DNA of 64,000 nt from Sphingobium phenoxybenzoativorans. Lineage in GTDB: Bacteria; Pseudomonadota; Alphaproteobacteria; Sphingomonadales; Sphingomonadaceae. This document shows, piece by piece, positions 1-7,560 of the stretch (position 1 is its first letter; each line of letters opens with the position of its first letter). The stretch covers positions 35,985-99,984 of the forward strand of contig NZ_MINO01000013.1 in NCBI RefSeq assembly GCF_001757355.1. The letters run 5' to 3'. The notes under the pieces are model-generated. The model saw nothing but the letters and a program-made list of their open reading frames with translations, was not told the DNA's origin and searched no databases. Both the position numbers and the translations under genes were made by a program.

Positions 1-3000
1 CCGATGGTTTCGTCGCGGATCAGGCTGGCGCCGACCTCCACCTTGCCATCGGCAAAGCGGGTGGCGACGCGGCCGCCAGCGGCGAATTTGCGCGAGCGGC
101 CGCCATAGGTTTCATAGTCAACGACGATGAAAATGGGGTTGAGATCAGCGTCGCGGCTGAGGATCGGTTCGCGGAAACGGATCGTGCCCGCGTCGGCATC
201 GATGTCATAATCGATGTGGCGGGTGAGCTGCTTGCTGTCGATGATCCGTTCGGACCGGAAGCGGTCGCGCACCTCGATGCGGATCTTGTCCGTGTTGGGC
301 ACGATGGCGCGGCCGGAGAGGCGGTAGGGGCCGGACAGGCCGTTGCCCTGAATTTCATCGCGCCCATAGAGCTGGTCGCTATTGGCGGCGAAGCCGTTGA
401 AGGTGATCCGCTTGCCCTGATATTCGGCCTTCACGCCGTTCAGCGTCCGGCTGTAACGGGTCAGTTTGGTGTCGACCAAGCCGGTTTCGAAATCGCCGAA
501 CAGGGCGTAAAATTCCCGGCGCTCCAGCCGCAGGTAGAGTTTGCGACGGGTGGCCGCGTCAAACATCTGGCGGCTGCCGTCGCCATAGACAGTATAGTAG
601 CGATCAGGATCGATCGTGCCCAGCAGGCCGCGGTCGGGATCATATTTCTTGTCGCTGTCATAGGCGATGGTGAGCAGCCAGGAGCCCTTAACCTGACCCT
701 TGGCGTAGAAAGAGAGTTGTCCGTCCGTCACAACTTGGTTGCGTTCGCCCTTGGGTAGAGCGCTGGAGCGGGACTTGAGCATGTCATAGCCGACCGTGCC
801 CTTGCCGAAGCCGACAATGACCCAATCCTGCATCGATGCGGCCAGCCAGGGGCGGAACTCGCTGGTCTGGGTGATGCCCTGATCCTGCAGCGTGACAGTG
901 ACATGGGCTGCGCCTGCCTGGGTGGTGGGTTCCAGCGCGATGAAGGCGATGCCCTCATCCCCAACCACGCGGGCGGTGGCGCTCGTCTTTTCGCGACCGG
1001 CGAGTTGGCGGCCCTGCTGCAATTCAGCCTCTTGCGCGGCGGTGTAGGGCTGGTCGACCGAGAAGGGGGCCATCGTGCCCGCGCGAACGGGTTTGCCGTC
1101 GCGGTCGGTCAGGCGCACGGCGATCAGCGGGCGGGTAAGGCCGTCAGCAACCAAGCGAGACTTTTCCGGCACGAAGGTCGCCCGGACCGCCTGATTGGCG
1201 TAATGGATAGTCCGCTGGAGCGTCTGAACCACCGCGCCGGAGGCGTCCAGCACCTGCGCATCGAGCACATTGTCACGCTCGCCAAGCGGCAGGCCGGTCC
1301 AGACCGACACGGCGACGCCGGTCGCGTCGTTGGTGTCCGTGCCGTCGAAGGTCAGCGGATCGACGATAGCGCCGTTGAGGCGCAGCGCAACGCGCTGGCC
1401 GGGCAGATGCTTGATGACGGCGCGCAGGGCGGGCGCGCGCGGGTTGTGATCTGCCAGCGGGAACAGCCAGTCGATGCCCGGCGTCTGCCCAGCGAGCCAA
1501 TCGGGTTTGTTCCCGGCGGCATCGGCATCGGCAAGCGCCTCGATGGGGAGGGCGCTCAGCTTCGGGTCCGCAGCCTTGCCCGTCCGGCGAAGCTGGAAAC
1601 CGACGCGATTGAGGCTGCCGCCGCCCGCATCGACAAAACGGGAGATGGCGCTGCCTGCCTGACGCGTGTCGCTGTCGCAGGCGACGGCCTCATGCGTGGC
1701 GGGGATGCTGCGCTGGTCGATCTGGACAACATGGGTGCCGGGCCGTACGCCCTCGACATGGTAGAGGCCATCCCGGTCGGTGATCACGAAGGTGCCGTCC
1801 TCCATGATCAGGCGTATGCCGGGAACGCCCTTGCGGTCTTTCAGCGGATCGCCGCAATCCCCTTCAGTAACCCTTCCGATGATCGTCAGGGCGTCCGTGA
1901 ACAGCAGCGACTTGATGCGGACAGACGCGCTCGCTTCGTTGCTGGCTGCGCCATTGCTGATGGCGACCGCGCGATTGAGCGCTTCCCCCGCGGGCGCGCC
2001 CGGCGCGATCTCGACAACATAGCGGATGTCGCGCGCTTCACCGGCGGGAAGGTCTGCACCGGCAAAATGCAGCGTTCGGCCGTCGCTTGACACCTCCGGC
2101 TCCGCAGAGCCGCGTGTTGAACCGCGTTTGTAGCGGAGTCCCCTGGGCAGGGTATCGTCAATGGCTGGCGCATAGGCAACGCTCGCTGAGCTGCGGTTTG
2201 TCATGCGCAGGCGATATTGCACAAAATCGCCAGGCGACGCCTGACGAACCGATGCGGTTTTCTCTAGGGTTATTTCTGAACCGGTTGGCCGGTCGAGCGG
2301 TATGTCGATCCTGACCGGATCGGGGTCTTTCAATTCAAAGGAGCCTCCATAGGAGGCATTGACAATGATGAAGGCGCCTTCCGGTCCCTGGAGAGACGCA
2401 ATTTCCTCCGGTTTCACCACCGAAGGAGCAGTATAACCAGCCGGAGGCTCGATTTTTAACCTATAATGTCCAGGCGGCGCGAGCGGGAAGCGGAATGTGC
2501 CTTTTTCGAAATAATAGTTCCACCCGCCGGCGTCCGTTACCATCGATCCAGTGACCACCCGGTTCGGATAGGTGCTGACGCCATCGTCGCCATAAACCTG
2601 TGCGGCGGGAAGGCCGGTTGCATCGTCGATCAGCGTTACGATGGCGCCGTCGATCAGCGCGGCGGTACGGGAATCGAAAACATGCCCTTCGGGATCGATC
2701 AACAGCGAGCCGGAGGAGGCCAAGCTGTCCTCGTCGCCCGGATAATAGACGGTGAGCTGAGATTTCTTGCCCTGCGTGATGTCGCATTCGTTGGCGATGC
2801 CCGTGCGACGGCTGTTCGGCGGCATCGCTCCGGCAAATATGCCGGTGTCGTTGCCCGTCTCCATCAGGACGATCTGGCTCTGGCGGGAGCCGCTTTCCGC
2901 GATCACCGTCGATGTCTCGCGCGCGGCCGGATTGTGATTATCGCCCTTGTTTTCGAGGACGATCACTAGGGGATTGTCGATGTCCAGCGATTTCAGGGGG

Positions 3001-3317
3001 GATGCGCTGGCCAACTGGTCCGCATCGAGGCTGTTCGGCGTGAACCGCAGAGGATCCTTTTCGCACTTTAGCGTGGGATAATTGATCTGATATCCCGCCG
3101 GAAGACGGCGGAAGCTCAATTTGGTTGGATATTTGGTACGCGGAAGTTCCAAAGAGGTACGATTGGACTGAATGCTTTTCTGACCCCCAGACGTGCCGAA
3201 GCTTAGCGTCGCCACATTCTCGATCCGCGTCTGCGCGAACGCGCTCCCCGTGATGAGGAGCGCGGCCAGGCCCATCAGGGCAGCGACGACGCGGAGAAGA
3301 TGGAGGAGTTTTCGCAT
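1..3317 (-). CDS. Large exported DUF11/SdrB-like surface protein with C-terminal beta-rich region (3'-truncated by window edge)
   Basis: The frame is open from an ATG at 3317 to the window edge, so at least 1105 residues are encoded and the C-terminus is missing. It starts with a Sec signal peptide (MRKLLHLLRVVAALMGLAAL, cleaved near AFA-Q). Reading along: a region with a Cna-B/SdrD-like fold (about residues 210-300, ending in a PPAGY motif), a DUF11 domain (about 345-450, with TASVRQASPGDFVQYRLRM), a carboxypeptidase-regulatory-like domain (about 475-535, with GRVTEGDCGDPL), and from about residue 860 a stretch rich in alternating aromatic and polar strands (for example YTVYGDGSRQMFDAATRRKL) that looks like an outer-membrane barrel. 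It is the last visible gene of a minus-strand run of DUF11 proteins. Inference: a surface-exposed structural or adhesive protein anchored in the outer membrane. I cannot assign a ligand. Family-level call good, function unknown. Confidence 0.8.
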   Translation of the reverse strand, partial: MRKLLHLLRVVAALMGLAALLITGSAFAQTRIENVATLSFGTSGGQKSIQSNRTSLELPRTKYPTKLSFRRLPAGYQINYPTLKCEKDPLRFTPNSLDADQLASASPLKSLDIDNPLVIVLENKGDNHNPAARETSTVIAESGSRQSQIVLMETGNDTGIFAGAMPPNSRRTGIANECDITQGKKSQLTVYYPGDEDSLASSGSLLIDPEGHVFDSRTAALIDGAIVTLIDDATGLPAAQVYGDDGVSTYPNRVVTGSMVTDAGGWNYYFEKGTFRFPLAPPGHYRLKIEPPAGYTAPSVVKPEEIASLQGPEGAFIIVNASYGGSFELKDPDPVRIDIPLDRPTGSEITLEKTASVRQASPGDFVQYRLRMTNRSSASVAYAPAIDDTLPRGLRYKRGSTRGSAEPEVSSDGRTLHFAGADLPAGEARDIRYVVEIAPGAPAGEALNRAVAISNGAASNEASASVRIKSLLFTDALTIIGRVTEGDCGDPLKDRKGVPGIRLIMEDGTFVITDRDGLYHVEGVRPGTHVVQIDQRSIPATHEAVACDSDTRQAGSAISRFVDAGGGSLNRVGFQLRRTGKAADPKLSALPIEALADADAAGNKPDWLAGQTPGIDWLFPLADHNPRAPALRAVIKHLPGQRVALRLNGAIVDPLTFDGTDTNDATGVAVSVWTGLPLGERDNVLDAQVLDASGAVVQTLQRTIHYANQAVRATFVPEKSRLVADGLTRPLIAVRLTDRDGKPVRAGTMAPFSVDQPYTAAQEAELQQGRQLAGREKTSATARVVGDEGIAFIALEPTTQAGAAHVTVTLQDQGITQTSEFRPWLAASMQDWVIVGFGKGTVGYDMLKSRSSALPKGERNQVVTDGQLSFYAKGQVKGSWLLTIAYDSDKKYDPDRGLLGTIDPDRYYTVYGDGSRQMFDAATRRKLYLRLERREFYALFGDFETGLVDTKLTRYSRTLNGVKAEYQGKRITFNGFAANSDQLYGRDEIQGNGLSGPYRLSGRAIVPNTDKIRIEVRDRFRSERIIDSKQLTRHIDYDIDADAGTIRFREPILSRDADLNPIFIVVDYETYGGRSRKFAAGGRVATRFADGKVEVGASLIRDETI

Positions 3318-3381
3318 TATCCGCTCCGTCCCCGGCGCATCGTCGAATGCGCCGGGGACCAGACCATGCCTTTGCGATTCG

Positions 3382-4479
3382 TCAGTTGACGGTGACGCGG
3401 AAGGAGGCGGCGAGCGGCACATTCACGCTGAGCGTCGGAATGTTCGCCTTGACCGTGGTTCCGTCGAACGACCCGCCATAGGGATCGCTCTCGTCAGCGC
3501 CGCTGGTGTCGTCATCCTCCGTCGTGCCGAGCAGTGTGCAGGCGCCCGCGATACCCGGCGTTCCGACCGTCAGCGAATTGGAGATGTAGGTGGTCCCGGA
3601 GGGCACGGCGTCGGCCAGAACCACGCCGGTTCCGGTGCCGGGACCGGCATTGCTGACGGTAAGGCAATATTCGATCACTGCGCCGGGGATCGCCTTCGGA
3701 TTGATGCCGAGATTCAACGGATCGCTGACAACCGTTGCCGTCTTGGTCATGGAAATGGCGGCGGTCGCGATCTTGTAGCTGTCGAAGGCGCGGCCTTTGC
3801 CGTCGCGCGCCGGATCAATGTAGGGACCGGCGGCATCGGCGAAGACAATGTCGACAGTGGTCGGCGAATCTGCGGTCAGCAGGGATGTCGCAGTCAACGC
3901 GGCGCCCTGAGTCCCGCCCTGACCGCCCGCCGCCGCCTGTGCGACGAGTGAGACGATCGCAACGTCCGCACCGGGCGTGTTCGGGATATTGGCGACGATG
4001 AAGACGGTTACCGAGGCGTCCGGTGCAAGTTCGTCCACGTAGGTCGCGGTGTCGACGCCTGCATCATAGGTGCCGTTGCCGTTCGAATCGACGAACACGC
4101 GCATGTTGGTGACGTCGAAATTGTCGGTCCCCAGCATCGGGATGGAGATGACCTGCTGCTCCGCCGTCAGGATGAAATCCTGCACGGCGTTGGTGAGGTT
4201 GGTGACCTGAAACGTGGTGACCTGATCCGTTGCGCCGATCGCAGTAGAGGTCGCCGTGCCGCCGACTTCCGTAACCGTCAGGTTGACCTTGCGGTCGACC
4301 AGGAAAGTTGCGGTGTTTGATTGCGCCGTCTGGGTGGAGCCACCGACGGTATAGGTGACGCTCGCTGTATTCGCGATGCTGGTGCCGGCAGTCGTGCCGG
4401 CCGCCTGTGCTGCGCCGCTCCAGGCCGAAATGGCGGCCGCCGCTGACAGCATTGCAATCTGTGTGATTGCCTTGAACAC
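3382..4479 (-). CDS. Exported DUF11 repeat protein
   Basis: 365 residues from a GTG start at 4479. I chose that start because AGGAGG lies just upstream and a clean signal peptide follows (VFKAITQIAMLSAAAAISAW, cleaved near AQA-AG); a longer reading from 4548 would put 23 residues before the signal. The mature protein is Thr/Ala/Gly-rich and begins with a TSIANTASVTYTVGG segment of the kind seen in DUF11 surface proteins. It holds one acidic loop, DSNGNGTYD, resembling a calcium-binding loop, and a C-terminal DUF11 domain (AVPSGTTYISNSLTV). It lies 64 bp upstream of the large surface protein and downstream of two related genes on the same strand. Role: probably a secreted or surface structural subunit; no enzymatic motif is visible. 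Confidence 0.8.
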   Translation of the reverse strand: MFKAITQIAMLSAAAAISAWSGAAQAAGTTAGTSIANTASVTYTVGGSTQTAQSNTATFLVDRKVNLTVTEVGGTATSTAIGATDQVTTFQVTNLTNAVQDFILTAEQQVISIPMLGTDNFDVTNMRVFVDSNGNGTYDAGVDTATYVDELAPDASVTVFIVANIPNTPGADVAIVSLVAQAAAGGQGGTQGAALTATSLLTADSPTTVDIVFADAAGPYIDPARDGKGRAFDSYKIATAAISMTKTATVVSDPLNLGINPKAIPGAVIEYCLTVSNAGPGTGTGVVLADAVPSGTTYISNSLTVGTPGIAGACTLLGTTEDDDTSGADESDPYGGSFDGTTVKANIPTLSVNVPLAASFRVTVN

Positions 4480-4544
4480 TGAAACCTCCTGATTCACAAT
4501 CGATGCGACGCTACGTGGTTGGGATGTGGGGAAGACCCGTTCGG

Positions 4545-5036
4545 TCATTTCAGAACGGCTTCGAAAGCGACTTTGCCGGCCGCGCCTGCGGGCAGGGCGT
4601 TGGCGATGCGCCAGCGGACATGGGTGACATCTTCCGGCCGCGCAGCGTGCCAGGCGCCGTCTGCGCCGCGCACTTTAAGCGTCGCGAGAGGGCCGTAGGT
4701 CTTGCCGTCTACCGATACTTCGGGCGCGGGCGATCCCTGCGCCGGGCCGCGATAGGTCAGCGCATCCGGTAGTGGATTGTTGAGGGTCAAGCCCTCGATC
4801 GGCTGCGCCCCGCCATTGCGGTAAGCGAGTTGATAGACAACGCGGTCGCCCGGCGTGACCCGTGTGGCGGGGGTCAGTGCGATCTTCGTCGTGCCGTCGG
4901 GGGCGGTCGATCGCTGCTGCGAGAAAACGGTGTTGGTAACGGTCAGTCCGGCGCCAAAGGCCGGGGCTGTCGCCGTCAGTGCGGCGAGCGCCGTGCACAG
5001 GCCAATTGGAAAGCGCATGATGGATATCCTGTTCAT
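4545..5036 (-). CDS. Small exported DUF11-like protein
   Basis: 163 residues with a signal peptide (MRFPIGLCTALAALTATAPAF, cleaved near AFG-AG) followed by a single DUF11-like beta-sandwich (RVTPGDRVVYQLAYRNGG and NNPLPDALTYRGPA). The first ATG (5036) overlaps the TGA of the upstream gene as ATGA, suggesting translational coupling; an internal ATG at 5018 gives a more typical signal peptide and could be the true start. It is the shortest of the four related proteins in the cluster and holds only one domain, so it may be an accessory or capping subunit. That is inference; no activity can be read from the sequence. Confidence 0.75.
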   Translation of the reverse strand: MNRISIMRFPIGLCTALAALTATAPAFGAGLTVTNTVFSQQRSTAPDGTTKIALTPATRVTPGDRVVYQLAYRNGGAQPIEGLTLNNPLPDALTYRGPAQGSPAPEVSVDGKTYGPLATLKVRGADGAWHAARPEDVTHVRWRIANALPAGAAGKVAFEAVLK

Positions 5037-6007
5037 TGGATTTTCACTTGGAATGTCACGACGCGGGTCGTGGGCTGATCAATGTCGCCAAGGGCAACAA
5101 GGATGGAGGAGCCGTCGAAACGGCCATTGTCGGCATCGGCGGCGTCACTGAGCGCTGCGCCGTCAATGCTGAGCGATCCGGGCAGATAGGTTGTGCCTGC
5201 AGGAATGGGGTCGGACAGTTGCGCCGCAGTCAGCCGCGCTGCGGAACGGGTAATGACTTCCAGCCGATAGGTGATCGTCGCGCCCGACACGGGGGAGGAG
5301 GTTCCATCGGGCGCGACGACCTGCTGCGACTTGACGACGCTGGCGTCGGCTTCGGTCGCAGTGAAAGGGGTTTCCGCTGTGGCGGCCGCAGACGTCGATC
5401 CGACAACTGCGTCAGTGCCATTGTCGCCACGCCCGGCGAAGGTCGTGCCGGGTGCGCCGGTGCCCGTGGCGGACTGGGCGTGAAGCGAGATGACCCCCGC
5501 ACCGGCCTGATTCGACGCGGGGATGATGACGAGAAGTTGCAGGGTTGCGCCGGGGCCAATGCCCGGCGTTGTTCCACCAGCGCCAATGGCCGTATCGATC
5601 GCCGGATCGAATTCGCCGTTGCGGTCGGCATCGATGAACAAAGTGCTGGCGGGCAATGCCGCGCCGCCCGCCGTGGCGCTCAGGACAAAGGCTTCGTTGC
5701 CATTGCCGCTGTTGGTGAGCAGGAAGGGAATGCCGCGATCCGCCTCCCCGGTCGATACCTCAACCGTGCCGGTGCCCAGCGCCTGCAGTCTGACATCCAA
5801 TATCTCGCCAACGCGCGTGGCGACCAGATTTGAGGAAATGCTGGCGTTCTCGCCATCCACGGCGAAATGGAGCGATGCGACATTGGTGATCTGGGCGCCG
5901 GCCGATGCCTGTGCGTGGAGCGGGGACGCGGCGCACAGCAAAAAGGCCGCGCAGAATGCCGAAGCATGCGCCCTTTGCCGCCATTTCCCTGTTATAACCG
6001 CCCGCAT
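5033..6007 (-). CDS. Exported DUF11 repeat protein, first gene of the surface cluster
   Basis: 324 residues. The N-terminus carries a basic stretch and then a hydrophobic segment (SAFCAAFLLCAASPLHAQAS) with a likely cleavage after HAQ or AQA. The mature part starts like its neighbour (AQITNVASLHFAVDGENASI), has an acidic loop DADRNGEFD of calcium-binding type, and ends in a DUF11 domain (ITYRLEVITRSAARLTAAQL, then PAGTTYLPGSL). The architecture matches the 365-residue protein at 3382-4479, so the two are probably paralogues. It is followed without a gap by the 163-residue protein. No strong ribosome-binding site precedes the ATG at 6007, so the start is less certain than the frame. Confidence 0.78.
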   Translation of the reverse strand: MRAVITGKWRQRAHASAFCAAFLLCAASPLHAQASAGAQITNVASLHFAVDGENASISSNLVATRVGEILDVRLQALGTGTVEVSTGEADRGIPFLLTNSGNGNEAFVLSATAGGAALPASTLFIDADRNGEFDPAIDTAIGAGGTTPGIGPGATLQLLVIIPASNQAGAGVISLHAQSATGTGAPGTTFAGRGDNGTDAVVGSTSAAATAETPFTATEADASVVKSQQVVAPDGTSSPVSGATITYRLEVITRSAARLTAAQLSDPIPAGTTYLPGSLSIDGAALSDAADADNGRFDGSSILVALGDIDQPTTRVVTFQVKIQ

Positions 6008-6132
6008 TCAATGTTCCCGCTGGAATACCGGGGAATGAAGGGGCTTTCGGAGTTAACAAATTCAGCAACAATTGGAACAAAAAGGGTACAGTTCGACTAA
6101 CGTCTAGTTCGCTGCTCCTTTTTTACAGGGGA

Positions 6133-6792
6133 TTACGCGTTCCGGTTGAGGCTTTCGAGCACTTTGCGAGCGGCTTCATGGGCGGCCGGAAGGGCCGACA
6201 AATCTCCATGATCGACCGTGGACCATTGTTTGCTTAGCGCGGCAAATCCCATGGTGCCCGCCATGCCCGCAATATTATGCGCGATACGCCCGATATTCTG
6301 TCCCTCGTCCAGAGCATTCAACGCTTCCGTAAGCGAGCGGGCGAAACCGGCAAACAGCGAAGCGGCGCGCTTCCGTCCAGCCAGCCGGACCATCCGATAT
6401 TGCGGGTTTTCGGCATCCCGGAAGGCATGGTCCGCCACTGGCCCGCTCCAATTTTCCAGCATGGTCATGAACCGGGCCTGGTCCAACGGTGGATCGATCC
6501 GATCGTTCAGGCCGCCCACAGGCTCAAAATCGGCCTCCGCATACAAAATGGCGGGTATTCCAGCAGCGAAACCTGGCAATGCGCGTATTTCGGTGATCGC
6601 AGCGGCTATGGTTTTTGCGCCTGCAGCGCCGTCCAGCAGGATGATCGCCGCGCCGTCCTTTGCATGGGCCGCCGCAACCTCCCTATTCGAAGCCTGCAAG
6701 CACGACCATCCGAAAGGCGCCAATACGCCAGTAATCCACTGCTGCAGTGTGTCGTCATGGCTCAAGACGGTAAGCGCGCTTTGATGGCTCAT
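6133..6792 (-). CDS. Hpt phosphotransfer protein with degenerate receiver-like N-terminus
   Basis: 219 residues. The C-terminal half holds the Hpt signature around RIAHNIAGMAGTMGF, placing the phospho-accepting histidine at His172. The first 120 residues resemble a receiver fold (LTVLSHDDTLQQWI, then AIILLDGAAG with an Asp at residue 54) but lack the usual acidic pair near the N-terminus and a clear KP motif, so it looks like a pseudo-receiver. The gene is divergent from the regulator at 6916, with 123 bp between. Context points to a phosphorelay with the CHASE3 hybrid kinase (7557) and its partner regulators. Hpt assignment is firm; the partner is inferred. Confidence 0.82.
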   Translation of the reverse strand: MSHQSALTVLSHDDTLQQWITGVLAPFGWSCLQASNREVAAAHAKDGAAIILLDGAAGAKTIAAAITEIRALPGFAAGIPAILYAEADFEPVGGLNDRIDPPLDQARFMTMLENWSGPVADHAFRDAENPQYRMVRLAGRKRAASLFAGFARSLTEALNALDEGQNIGRIAHNIAGMAGTMGFAALSKQWSTVDHGDLSALPAAHEAARKVLESLNRNA

Positions 6793-6915
6793 TGTCGCCT
6801 CAAAATCACCAGTAGTGCCATTCTGGTTCGATCTGCTTGATTAATCCTCGACAGGCGTTCGTCAAGGGAGCATGTTTTTGAAAAAGCGGCACTACCTGCT
6901 GAGGCGGTCAAAAAT

Positions 6916-7560
6916 ATGGTGCGTGAGGGGCGAATATTGTTGGCGGATGATCATCCGCTGGTCCGCGAAGGATTGCAGATAGCAATTCGTGCGCGCTTTC
7001 CGGGCATGATTGTCGATGCGGTCGACAGCATAGAGGCGGCGGAAAGCGCGGTACGCGCGCACAAAGCCTATCGATTGATGCTGCTGGATTACCGGTTGCC
7101 TGACAGTGACGGCTTTTCCGGCTTCTTCCGGATGCAGCATGTATTGGGCACGACGCCCATCGCCATCATTTCCGCCCATGATGAGGAGGCGATTGTCACT
7201 GCCGCGCGCGCTATCGGCGCCGCCGGCTTTCTTTCCAAAACCCAGCCGCTCGATGAATTGGCGCGATCCATCGAAACCCTTTTGAATGGGAAGATCGTTT
7301 TCCCTGCGAATCTTGGGACGACAGGGGACCTCACAAAGCTGAAGGAACGGATTGAGAGCCTTACCACCGCCCAGATGCGCGTGCTTTCAGCGCTCGCGCG
7401 CGGGCATCTCAACAAACAGATTGCGGGCGACCTGGATCTTTCCGAAGCAACCATAAAGGCACATTTGACTGCAATATTCAGGAAGCTAGAGGTTAATAAC
7501 CGGCTTCAGGCGATGTTGGCGGTTCGAGCCTTCTTCAATCCGGAGGACAAGGGCACGTGA
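6916..7560 (+). CDS. NarL/FixJ-type response regulator
   Basis: 214 residues. The receiver domain (about 5-120) shows the acidic pair (LLADDHP), the phospho-acceptor Asp58 in MLLDYRLPDSDG, and the conserved Lys in GFLSKTQPL. The C-terminal LuxR-type HTH (about 148-205) reads TTAQMRVLSALARGHLNKQI with the recognition helix near SEATIKAHLTAIFRKL. It should bind DNA when phosphorylated. It overlaps the start of the hybrid kinase by 4 bp, so the two are cotranscribed and probably a cognate pair. Targets cannot be read from the sequence. Confidence 0.92.
   Translation: MVREGRILLADDHPLVREGLQIAIRARFPGMIVDAVDSIEAAESAVRAHKAYRLMLLDYRLPDSDGFSGFFRMQHVLGTTPIAIISAHDEEAIVTAARAIGAAGFLSKTQPLDELARSIETLLNGKIVFPANLGTTGDLTKLKERIESLTTAQMRVLSALARGHLNKQIAGDLDLSEATIKAHLTAIFRKLEVNNRLQAMLAVRAFFNPEDKGT

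Noticed and set aside
903..2090. Long open frame on the plus strand opposite the large surface protein
   Set aside because: The opposite strand has clear domain signatures and a signal peptide; the plus-strand product has no recognisable motif and is an antisense artefact of high GC.
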